64,000 bases of DNA from positions 186,001-250,000 of the forward strand of contig DAISXY010000001.1 in assembly GCA_036825615.1 (NCBI GenBank), in the 5' to 3' direction. Made by a program: the position numbers and the translations under genes. The notes beneath the pieces were generated by a model, which made no database searches, had not been told where the DNA came from, and saw only the letters and a list, made by a program, of their open reading frames with translations. This DNA is from JAICXG01 sp036825615 (GTDB lineage: Bacteria > Verrucomicrobiota > Verrucomicrobiia > Chthoniobacterales > UBA10450). Positions 8,761 to 16,803 of the stretch are shown here, one piece after another. Numbering within the stretch: position 1 is the first letter of the stretch; each line of letters starts with the position of its first letter.

Positions 8761-11339
8761 TAAACATCGAGATTGCGCACATTCAGCGCATTATCCTCGA
8801 TGTACTGCCGGCGCGGCTCGACCACGTCGCCCATCAACTTGGAAAACATCTGGTCGGCTTCGACCGCATTGTCTTCATTCAGATCCACCTTAAGGAGCTT
8901 TCGTTTCTCCGGGTCCATCGTGGTGTTGAATAACTCCTTGGCATTCATTTCACCCAGACCTTTGAAGCGCTTGATCTGCACCCCGCGGCGACCGATCTCC
9001 AGTATCTTTTCGAGAATTTCCGGAATCGAAAAGAGCGGATGCGAAGCGGCCCGCTCGCCCTCCCCTTCATTCAATTCAAAGATTGGCTGATCGGCGGCGG
9101 CATAATGCTCGACCTTTAAGCCTTTGCGCGCTAATTCCGCGATGACCTTCTGCACGGTCGTCGCTTCATGCAGCTCGACCAGCTTGCCACGACGGCGATT
9201 ACTCCCGTTCGTCCTTGTAGGAGCGCTCGTCAGCGGCAGGAGCTCCTGACCTATCTCTTCATCGAAAAGATTGAGGTCGAGGTTTTCCTCGTGAAATTTC
9301 CGCACCGCTCGCTCATCGTGGAAGTAGTAGACCGTTTCTTCGTTACCCTCGCGCACCTTGACCAGGTATGAAGGCAACTTGTCTGTCTTCTTGTCGCGAT
9401 GATTGAGAAACTCCTCGAAATCCCCGCCGTGGCGACGGACGGACTCACTCAGCCTCGCTAACTTCGTGAGTTGCTCGAGGACATCTTTCAAATGGGCCGC
9501 AGTCAACTCTTTGTTATCCGCCAGGTTCTTGAGCCGAACGTCTTCTGCGCCTAACGAGATTAGGATCTTGTTCAGCTGCGTGTCATCATCAACATACTCT
9601 TCGCGTTTCTTGCGCTTAATCTGGTAAAGCGGCGGCTGAGCGATGAAAATCTTGCCCGCCCGCACTAGTTCCGGCATTTGGCGATAGAAGAAAGTCAGCA
9701 ACAGAACGCGAATGTGCGAGCCGTCCACGTCCGCGTCCGTCATGATGATGATGCGCCCGTACCGCAATTTGCTGATATCGAAGGTGCCTTCGTTCTCCTT
9801 CCCATTACCACCTTCTTCCTTCGGCCGGCCAATACCGGTGCCGATGGCGGTGATCATCGACTGGATCTCGGTATTCTTCAGCGCCTGATCGAGCCGCGCC
9901 TTCTCCACGTTAATCAGTTTGCCCCGGATCGGGAGGATCGCCTGGTAGCGGCGGTCGCGCCCCTGCTTCGCGGAGCCGCCGGCCGAGTCACCTTCCACAA
10001 TGTAAAGCTCGGTCAGTTCCGGATCGCGCTCGGAGCAGTCGGCCAGCTTACCCGGCAAGCCGCCCCCGGTGAGCGCTCCTTTGCGAATCGTCTCCCGCGC
10101 CTTGCGCGCGGCTTCCCGGGCCCGGGCCGCCGTGAGGACCTTGTCGAAAATCCTTTTTGCGACGGGCGGGTTCTGGTCGAAGTAGGTCATCAACCCGTCA
10201 TAGACGACTGAGTTCACGATCCCATCGATCTCGGTGTTGACGAGCTTGACCTTGGTTTGCGACTCGAACCGCGGGTTAGGCAGCTTAATGCTCAAGACGC
10301 AAACCAAACCTTCACGGACATCGTCGCCCGAGATAGACGGGTCCTTTTCCTTCACCAGGCTATTCGTGCGGGCGTATTGATTGATCGCCTTCGTCAGGGC
10401 GGTGCGGAAACCGGTCAGGTGAGTCCCGCCGTCCGGATTCGGAATCGAATTCGCGAAAGGCAAGATCTGGTCGTTATAGCCGTCGTTGTACTGAAGGACG
10501 ACATCGACGAAAACTTCATCGCGTTGGCGCGAAATCACGACCGGCTTGGGATGAATGACGTTCTTGTTTTCGCCTAACTGCCTGACGAACTCCTCGATCC
10601 CATGCTTGTAAAAAAAGGTTTCCTTCTTTGCCGGATCAACCCGCTCATCGGTGAGTGTGATCTCAAGGCCCGGGTTTAGGAACGCCAGTTCGCGCAAACG
10701 CGTCGCGAGCCGCTCGAACTTGAACTCGGTCGTAATCGTAAAGATCGTGGGGTCGGGCAGGAAAGTGATGAGTGTCCCGGTTTGTTTCTTGTTCTTCAGC
10801 TCACCGATGACACTCAGTTTCTCGGTCGTCTTCCCGCGCTCGAAAGCCATGTGGTAGACCTTGGCGTCGCGCGAGACTTCCACCTTGAACCAATCGGAAA
10901 GCGCGTTGACACACTTGGCACCCACGCCGTGCAAGCCGCCGGAATATTTATAGGCGCCCTGGCCGAATTTTCCGCCCGCGTGGAGATTGGTCAGGACCAG
11001 CTCCACCGCCGGCATCTTCCACTTCGGATGCATGTCGACCGGAATGCCGCGGCCGTTGTCGCGCACCGAGACCGAGCCATCGACATGAATCGCGACGTCA
11101 ATTTTCGAGCAAAAGCCGGCGAGATGTTCGTCGATGGAATTGTCGAGCACCTCGAAAACGCAGTGATGCAATCCCCGCTCATCGGGATCGCCAATGTACA
11201 TGCCGGGGCGTTTCCGGACCGCCTCCAGACCTTCGAGCTTATCGATCTGTGCGGCGTTGTATTTTTGGTTTTCGGAGATGCTGGCGGGCCGGTCGGAACG
11301 TGAGGTGGAAACGACAGTTTCGTCTTTAGTTTGAAGCAT
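8760..11339 (-). CDS. gyrB: DNA gyrase subunit B
   Basis: 859 residues. The GHKL ATPase has LDNSIDEHLAG (N-box), DNGRGIPV and the GGLHGVGAKCVNAL ATP-lid loop. The TOPRIM domain shows IVEGDSAGGSAKQGRDR and IIMTDADVDGSHI. The C-terminus has the GyrA-interaction segment ending in QYIEDNALNVRNLDV. It hydrolyses ATP to drive supercoiling with GyrA, encoded 0.5 kb downstream. It is longer than most GyrB proteins (about 640-800) because of an insert after TOPRIM, as in gammaproteobacteria and planctomycetes. One CCTAACGA word (9550-9557) is read on the coding strand as Ser-Leu-Gly with a TTA codon. Confidence 0.97.
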   Translation of the reverse strand: MLQTKDETVVSTSRSDRPASISENQKYNAAQIDKLEGLEAVRKRPGMYIGDPDERGLHHCVFEVLDNSIDEHLAGFCSKIDVAIHVDGSVSVRDNGRGIPVDMHPKWKMPAVELVLTNLHAGGKFGQGAYKYSGGLHGVGAKCVNALSDWFKVEVSRDAKVYHMAFERGKTTEKLSVIGELKNKKQTGTLITFLPDPTIFTITTEFKFERLATRLRELAFLNPGLEITLTDERVDPAKKETFFYKHGIEEFVRQLGENKNVIHPKPVVISRQRDEVFVDVVLQYNDGYNDQILPFANSIPNPDGGTHLTGFRTALTKAINQYARTNSLVKEKDPSISGDDVREGLVCVLSIKLPNPRFESQTKVKLVNTEIDGIVNSVVYDGLMTYFDQNPPVAKRIFDKVLTAARAREAARKARETIRKGALTGGGLPGKLADCSERDPELTELYIVEGDSAGGSAKQGRDRRYQAILPIRGKLINVEKARLDQALKNTEIQSMITAIGTGIGRPKEEGGNGKENEGTFDISKLRYGRIIIMTDADVDGSHIRVLLLTFFYRQMPELVRAGKIFIAQPPLYQIKRKKREEYVDDDTQLNKILISLGAEDVRLKNLADNKELTAAHLKDVLEQLTKLARLSESVRRHGGDFEEFLNHRDKKTDKLPSYLVKVREGNEETVYYFHDERAVRKFHEENLDLNLFDEEIGQELLPLTSAPTRTNGSNRRRGKLVELHEATTVQKVIAELARKGLKVEHYAAADQPIFELNEGEGERAASHPLFSIPEILEKILEIGRRGVQIKRFKGLGEMNAKELFNTTMDPEKRKLLKVDLNEDNAVEADQMFSKLMGDVVEPRRQYIEDNALNVRNLDV

Positions 11340-11685
11340 ACAAAGCGCGGCGAAGCGCGACCCGGCAACATAGGCGAAAACCGTGGGAATAACAACTAAT
11401 TATCTGGCCGCCTCTTCGCTCCGTTGACTCCATATTTTGCGGAGGAAAAATCGCCCGGGCACACGATCTTGTGGTCAGCGGGTTCCCGCCGCTCGGCCCG
11501 TCGGTTGGCCTGAGAGCGCGCTTGCCGCCCGCCTCATCACCGCTCCTAAATAAAGCCAAATATGCCTAACGAGCGCGGCCCAATCGAGGCTGCTTTGCGG
11601 CGCGGCGCGGGCGCGTTTCGTTCCGCGGCCGCCGCTGCCGAACGCAACTGACCGGAAGGTTTTCCGGCCGGAGATGACCCGAATC
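11340..11685. other. Intergenic region upstream of gyrB
   Basis: About 345 bp between the start of gyrB and the end of the DUF2339 gene (both minus strand). It must hold the gyrB promoter but I cannot place one with confidence. It contains a CCTAACGA word (11565-11572) and, next to the DUF2339 stop, a small hairpin CCGGAA-GGTT-TTCCGG (11652-11667) that may terminate that gene. No coding frame looks real. Confidence 0.5.
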
Positions 11686-14280
11686 TCAGCTGCGCTTGGG
11701 CGTGAGAAAGCGCTGGTAAATGAAAGAGGCAGCGATCAGGATGAGCGCCACGCTTACGAACGCGCCGATACGGTAAAGCTCGCTCAGGTCGCTCAGGTCG
11801 TGGAGAAACAACTTCGCCAGGGTGACGCCAAGCAGCGCGACCCCGGCGTAGCGCGCGGCTGGCTGTTTCATTCGCATCCCCGCGATGATCGGTCCGAGGG
11901 CGAAAAGCGCCCAGCCGATCGAGTAGGTCATGTCGCGGGCGAAATTGCCGCTGAAAGAGAAGGTTAGCGTTGGCCCGATCGAGAAATAATCCGCGATCTC
12001 AAGATTGAGGAGAAGAAAGAGCAGGATCGCGCCTAACGATCCCAGCAACGGAGGCGCAAATCTGCTGTAGCCGGGGGTGTTGACCCCGGCTGCCCATCGA
12101 CGGGCCAGCCACGCTCCGCCGAACAAACATCCGCTCGTGATCCCGTAGGCGTAGAGATACCAGTTCCAGATCCGCGCTCCGCTGCGCTTGTGATATTCCA
12201 GCACGGCCGGATTAAGCGCCAGCCTAACGAAAGCCGCGCAAAGCAAACCCACCGCGACGAGGGGCAGGCCGGGATGCGGAAGGCGACGGAAGAGCCAAAG
12301 CAGCGCCATCCCTTCAATCGCCCAGCCAAGCGTGATCCATTCGCGATCGAACTGAAGCGGGAAAATCAGGCTAACGAACAGCAGCAGGACGCCACCCTGC
12401 CAGGCCAGCCGTGCGTCGCCGCTCGCCGGCATGGCATGATAAAACTTGAGCAGGCCGACAACGCCCAGCGCCGCGGGCAGAACAAAGGCGGCGGCGAGCA
12501 ATCCCATTCGGTCGTTAGGCAAGGCGAGACTGATTGCGCGATAGAAAAGCCAGAACTGGAGTGCCTGAGCCAGCGCGCTTACCGCCCATGGCCACGCCTT
12601 GTGCTTTTCCGCCGAACAAAATGGATAGGCGACGAAGAGAAAGAGAAACAGCCCGTACCAAATCAGCGCCGGGATGGCCTGTGAGTTCGTAAAGCGATCG
12701 CCCTGCCAGACCAGCTCGAGCACGGCCACGCCAACGAGCGCCGCGGCCGCGAGCCAATCGGCGCGCCGGAGAATCGCCGCCGCGAGCAGGATCGCGCTCA
12801 GGATAAATGCGACGATGAAGACCGGCGTCGGATTCGAAAGTTCGATTCGCTCAAACAAAATCACGAGCAGGAGAAACGGAGTGATGGTTCCCGCGGCCGT
12901 GAACGGCAGGGCACCCGGTCGCCACGCTGATGCCGGCGTGGTCGCGGCATGCAGCAGCGCGAAAATGATGATCGCGCTGAATGAAGCATGCGTCGGCGCG
13001 GCGGGCGCAAAAAGGCCGATCCAGGTCGCGACGAGCGCGAATGTGAATGCCCCCGCGCTGGCCGCGACCAGGCGGTGTGCTCTTCCGAGTACCGGCAAGG
13101 CCAGCAGCAGCGCGTCAGCGATAAAAATGAAGCTGAAGAAATAGAGCGATTGCCGGGCGAGCAATGGATAAGCGCAAATCCAAAAGCCAAAACCAAGTGC
13201 GGTGAATCCGGCAAGGCAAGCAGCTGCGGTCGCCGATCCATCGGCATACGACAGCCTGGGCGAGCTTCCGCTCCCGCCAACGGGCGTGGCCGAATCGGAG
13301 GCCATCGGAATGCGTTCTCCTAACGAACGAACAACAAAATATAAGGCGACGAAAAGCGCCTCGAATCCGAGAAAAATCCAAAAAGCGCGCCCGCCGGTCT
13401 CCAAACCAAAGAAGTTACTGGCCCAGTTAATTTGAGTTAGCGCCGTCCCGATGGCGGCGAGCAGGACGAGATAGAGCCAGGATTTGCGCAACGCCACCGC
13501 CGCGATCCCGAGATCAAGCAGCGCGATGTAGAGAAAAAGAGCAGGCGCGTTATCCGAAAAACTCGGAAGCAGGACCGGGGTGAGAAAGCCGCCTAACGAG
13601 CCAAGGATCACGACGATCTGCGCATCGAGCGCCACGGCGAGGAAAAAGGAAAAGAGCGTGACCGCGGCCATGGCGAGAAACGCACTCGTGAGCGAGATGA
13701 GTTGGTAAAAGGAATGCGCGGCAAACAGATCGGCATAGAGAATGACGATGCCGGTCGCACAAAGACTTTGCGCCGGGACGCGATAACGTCCCCGAGCCAG
13801 CCGCCAACCTGTCCCAATCAAGCCGAGACCAACAGTGCCACCAATGGCGATCCGCCCCGCCGGCGTGATAAGGTTGTTCTCAAACGAATACTTGACCAGG
13901 AAAACAATCCCGAGAAAGAGCGCGAACCCGCCGAGCCAGGCGAACAGCTTCACTCCCATGAAAGCTTCCCAATTGAAAGCGGGAGCTGCTTCCGCAGCGA
14001 CGGTGGGACCTGCTTGCGCAGGCCTGGGCGTTGGGCTCGGTGGGGGCGCGGGCGGCGGAGTCCTCAGATCAGGTGGGATTGGCGGCGGCGTCGCAGGGAG
14101 AACCCTCCGCTCACCCAGAACCTGCGGAGCCAAGTCTCGCCCGCCACCCTGCGCTCGCTCCATCTCGCCGATGCGGTCGCCCAATCGCTTTACAGTTTGT
14201 TCCAAGCGATGCAGCCGGGCGAGGAGGGCGACCAAAGTGATCACCCCGAGGAACAGGAACAGAAAAGCAACGGAATCCAT
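11686..14280 (-). CDS. DUF2339 polytopic membrane protein
   Basis: 864 residues. A single N-terminal helix and coiled segment (LHRLEQTVKRLGDRIGEME) is followed by a Pro-rich linker (about residues 60-95), the conserved FMGVKLFAWLGGFALFLG motif and then some 20 or more hydrophobic helices. This is the DUF2339 architecture; its role is unknown, and a link to the cell envelope is only guessed. The gene carries five CCTAACGA words within its coding region, three read as Ser-Leu-Gly with TTA leucine codons, one as Val-Arg and one in the opposite orientation. A sixth lies just upstream of the start (14293-14300). Confidence 0.85.
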   Translation of the reverse strand: MDSVAFLFLFLGVITLVALLARLHRLEQTVKRLGDRIGEMERAQGGGRDLAPQVLGERRVLPATPPPIPPDLRTPPPAPPPSPTPRPAQAGPTVAAEAAPAFNWEAFMGVKLFAWLGGFALFLGIVFLVKYSFENNLITPAGRIAIGGTVGLGLIGTGWRLARGRYRVPAQSLCATGIVILYADLFAAHSFYQLISLTSAFLAMAAVTLFSFFLAVALDAQIVVILGSLGGFLTPVLLPSFSDNAPALFLYIALLDLGIAAVALRKSWLYLVLLAAIGTALTQINWASNFFGLETGGRAFWIFLGFEALFVALYFVVRSLGERIPMASDSATPVGGSGSSPRLSYADGSATAAACLAGFTALGFGFWICAYPLLARQSLYFFSFIFIADALLLALPVLGRAHRLVAASAGAFTFALVATWIGLFAPAAPTHASFSAIIIFALLHAATTPASAWRPGALPFTAAGTITPFLLLVILFERIELSNPTPVFIVAFILSAILLAAAILRRADWLAAAALVGVAVLELVWQGDRFTNSQAIPALIWYGLFLFLFVAYPFCSAEKHKAWPWAVSALAQALQFWLFYRAISLALPNDRMGLLAAAFVLPAALGVVGLLKFYHAMPASGDARLAWQGGVLLLFVSLIFPLQFDREWITLGWAIEGMALLWLFRRLPHPGLPLVAVGLLCAAFVRLALNPAVLEYHKRSGARIWNWYLYAYGITSGCLFGGAWLARRWAAGVNTPGYSRFAPPLLGSLGAILLFLLLNLEIADYFSIGPTLTFSFSGNFARDMTYSIGWALFALGPIIAGMRMKQPAARYAGVALLGVTLAKLFLHDLSDLSELYRIGAFVSVALILIAASFIYQRFLTPKRS

Positions 14281-14307
14281 ACAGCTCAGCCGCCTAACGA
14301 GAGCCGC

Positions 14308-15063
14308 TTATAGCCCCGTTGGATGATCGAGAAAAACCCACGCCAGTCCAAACCTCTCGCCAAGCAGGGCGGCAAGCGCTTTCACCCCAAAAGTCTCCGT
14401 CGCGTAATGACCGCCCAGAAAAAGATTAATCCCCAGCTCTTCCGCCGCGACCGCCGCCCAATGTGGCGCTTCGCCCGTAATGTAACTGTCGATTCCCTCC
14501 CGGGCTGCCGCCTCGACTTCCCCACCTGCGCCGCCGGTCACAATTCCAATGCGCCGAATCTCCATCGGCCCGGTGCCGATGCAGCGGACAGGCGCGCCTA
14601 ACGACTTCTCGAGTTTGTCGATTAGTTCATCGCGGCGCAGCTTGGTCTCGGCGAGCAGACCGGCTGGACCGCCTTTCAAGGGCAAGAACGGAGTCGTATT
14701 TTCCAACCCCAAAGCGGCGGCGAGGAGCGCGTTGTTCCCGACCTCAGGGTGAAGATCGAGCGGCAGATGTGCGCTGTAGAGGGCGAGGTTGTGGTCGAAC
14801 GCGAGCTTGAGCGCGCGATAGAGCGCACCGGTCACCGCGCGTAGCCCCGGCCAGAAAAGTCCGTGATGCACGAGCAGAAAATCGACGCCATTTTCCAGCG
14901 CCATCTCGATCGTCCGCGTCGAAGCGTCGACCGCCGCGCCGATTTTCGTCACTTCCCCACCGTTCTCAATCTGGAGGCCGTTGAGCGCGTTCGGATAATC
15001 TTCGATCTCTCGCACACGCAGCAGGTCGTCGGCGAAAGAAACAATCTCGAGAAGCGCGGGCAT
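14308..15063 (-). CDS. Nif3-like dinuclear metal-centre protein
   Basis: About 251 residues from the ATG at 15063, matching short Nif3/YbgI proteins. Metal-binding motifs are visible: FLLVHHGLFW, YSAHLPLD and GGHYATE with conserved histidines and glutamate. The family forms hexameric rings with two metals per subunit and is annotated as GTP cyclohydrolase I type 2 homologue; the physiological substrate is uncertain. An upstream extension to 15156 would add residues without family similarity and was rejected. It lies 27 bp upstream of the DUF2339 gene and is probably cotranscribed with it. Confidence 0.88.
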   Translation of the reverse strand: MPALLEIVSFADDLLRVREIEDYPNALNGLQIENGGEVTKIGAAVDASTRTIEMALENGVDFLLVHHGLFWPGLRAVTGALYRALKLAFDHNLALYSAHLPLDLHPEVGNNALLAAALGLENTTPFLPLKGGPAGLLAETKLRRDELIDKLEKSLGAPVRCIGTGPMEIRRIGIVTGGAGGEVEAAAREGIDSYITGEAPHWAAVAAEELGINLFLGGHYATETFGVKALAALLGERFGLAWVFLDHPTGL

Positions 15064-15150
15064 TCTGCTATTTGGCAGGTTCGGCGGGAATTTTGAAGCG
15101 CAAAACGTTCGCGCTCGGCTTCTGCACGGTAGGATCCAGTGGAACTTCCA

Positions 15151-15302
15151 GTGCACTGTAGGTTGGAAAGCGAGACCACGTTTCTACTTTCATCGTTTGG
15201 TTTGGGAACCACACACTCAGAGCGCACTCGACCGCTTTAAGCGGTCGAGTGTGGGTCAGCGCAGCGGGAAAATCCACAGCCGATTTCAATCCTACAGTGC
15301 AC
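15151..15302. repeat. Nested inverted repeats, about 152 bp
   Basis: An outer perfect 12-bp pair (GTGCACTGTAGG at 15151-15162, CCTACAGTGCAC at 15291-15302) encloses an inner perfect 12-bp stem with a 3-nt loop (CACTCGACCGCT at 15225-15236, AGCGGTCGAGTG at 15240-15251). The surrounding 311-bp gap between the Nif3-like and SLOG-like genes has no credible reading frame. It could be a structured RNA, a terminator for the SLOG-like gene, or a small non-autonomous repeat element. Confidence 0.65.
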
Positions 15303-15374
15303 GAGGTGGGCACGGCCGCACGGCCGCATCGTTCTCGCCGGCGGCTTCAGCGTGAGTAGGCGCTGCGCTTGAAT

Positions 15375-15977
15375 TCAGAACGGCCACTTCAGCCACTCGA
15401 ACTGGTTGATCACCGGCACGCCTTGCGTGTGACAAACCCGCATCGTGTGCCCGGTGCCACCACCGCCAGCGTCTGCAACGTTGACAAAGAAAATGCCGGC
15501 GACGGGCCGGGACAAAGACTCGCTCCCGGTAACCTTAAGCGTGTCGCGCAGGATCAGCTGTGCGGTCGCGCGCTGCCTTGGATGCGTTTTGCGCTTGCGG
15601 TAGTTGACCGCCACGCGCCGATACTGTGGCGAAGCTTCCAAGGTCGCATCCACGACCTCCTGCACCCGCGCGGAAGGGATCTCGTCGATCGCAGTCGCGA
15701 CCGAGTCTACCGGCCGCCGTCCTCTGCGATGACTCGCGTAGGGAAGCACAAACTCTAAACGCGATGCATCCACTTCAGCCACGCCTGCCGCGAAAGCCTC
15801 GTCAGAGCCTTTGGCGTTACCGGTGCGAAAGCGTGCCTGAGGAAAAGTATGCGCAAGGTGAGCGGCGAGCGCAGTGAGATAAGGCGCCTGCGCCGGTGGA
15901 AGCGCGCGCGTGCCCTCGAGCAGAACGATCGGCGCTTCCGTCGCTGAAACAAGTTTTGTAAACTCGGTGTAGGTCAT
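15375..15977 (-). CDS. SLOG-like Rossmann-fold protein of unknown function
   Basis: 200 residues. The pattern APIVLLEGTRALP near the N-terminus, FRTGNAKGSDEAFAAGVAEV in the first half and GGTGHTMRVCHTQGVPV near the end fits a Rossmann-like fold of the SLOG/LOG/DprA superfamily, which binds nucleotides or their derivatives. SLOG proteins act in DNA processing, cytokinin release or nucleotide-signal sensing; which applies here cannot be told. The GGTGHT motif near the C-terminus matches the usual nucleotide-ribose loop. It stands alone, flanked by the nested repeat and the RibD-like gene. Confidence 0.45.
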   Translation of the reverse strand: MTYTEFTKLVSATEAPIVLLEGTRALPPAQAPYLTALAAHLAHTFPQARFRTGNAKGSDEAFAAGVAEVDASRLEFVLPYASHRRGRRPVDSVATAIDEIPSARVQEVVDATLEASPQYRRVAVNYRKRKTHPRQRATAQLILRDTLKVTGSESLSRPVAGIFFVNVADAGGGGTGHTMRVCHTQGVPVINQFEWLKWPF

Positions 15978-16094
15978 CTCAGAAGACTAGCCGCGACGTG
16001 ACCAGACTCAAGATCAGTAAGCATGCGAATGAAAACCGACGCCTGCCTCCAGGAGCCCGACCAAAATTCCGACCGGCCGTTGCCACATTACCGG

Positions 16095-16733
16095 TTAAGT
16101 TACCTTGTGTGAGTCGGGACCAGGTCCTCGCACCTCGTAACGAAGCTCTACCGTGCCATTCTTGTAGCCCTTCATCTCCATCAGGTGAAGCGCAATGTCT
16201 CTGTCGAGTTTCTCGAAGAACTGGATCCCATCTCCAATCAGGATCGGCAGAATCGAGTAACGGACTTCGTCGGCTAACCCGAGACGAAGGCAGGCGGCCG
16301 ATAGCACCCCGCCGCCAACAAACCAGATATTTTGGAACTTTGGTCGCAGGCGCTGATGCACGAAGTCGGCGAGATCCCCTGAGTAGAATTCTACGGTCTC
16401 CCGGATCCGCGGCAGGGCGCGAGTGGTAAGGACGTAAACCGGTTTGTCACCGTAGGCCCAGGCTGATCCTTTGCGGTCAAACTCCAGCGCCGTCTCATAG
16501 GTTCGCGACCCCATCACGTAGCAGTCGATCGTTTTCAGGAACGCTTCGATGAATCCTGCCTCCAGCGTCTCACCCTCCGCGAATTCGTCCGAGGTTTCGA
16601 GCCAGTCGACGCGTCCGTCTCGACGCGCGATGAAACCGTCCAGACTCGCGGCCATGTGAATTGTTACGCGAGAGCCCGCCCTCGTCGCCGTCGCAGCACC
16701 CGGCTCTGTTTCCGAACTTAAAGGTCTAGCCAT
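16095..16733 (-). CDS. Dihydrofolate reductase / RibD C-terminal family protein
   Basis: 212 residues. After about 20 variable residues it shows VTIHMAASLDGFIARRDG, YVMGSRTYETA, PVYVLTTRALP, NIWFVGGGVL and EVRYSILPILIGDGI, the ordered motifs of the DHFR-like RibD-C reductases. These use NADPH on pteridine- or flavin-precursor-like substrates; the stand-alone versions have mostly unknown substrates. No riboflavin genes are nearby. The start ATG is the first in frame. Confidence 0.85.
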   Translation of the reverse strand: MARPLSSETEPGAATATRAGSRVTIHMAASLDGFIARRDGRVDWLETSDEFAEGETLEAGFIEAFLKTIDCYVMGSRTYETALEFDRKGSAWAYGDKPVYVLTTRALPRIRETVEFYSGDLADFVHQRLRPKFQNIWFVGGGVLSAACLRLGLADEVRYSILPILIGDGIQFFEKLDRDIALHLMEMKGYKNGTVELRYEVRGPGPDSHKVT

Positions 16734-16803
16734 GTGACGACAAGTTGGCCGGCCCCGTAATGATGGACGGAAGAGGCGTACGCCCTATTGGATCGAACAG
16801 CAT

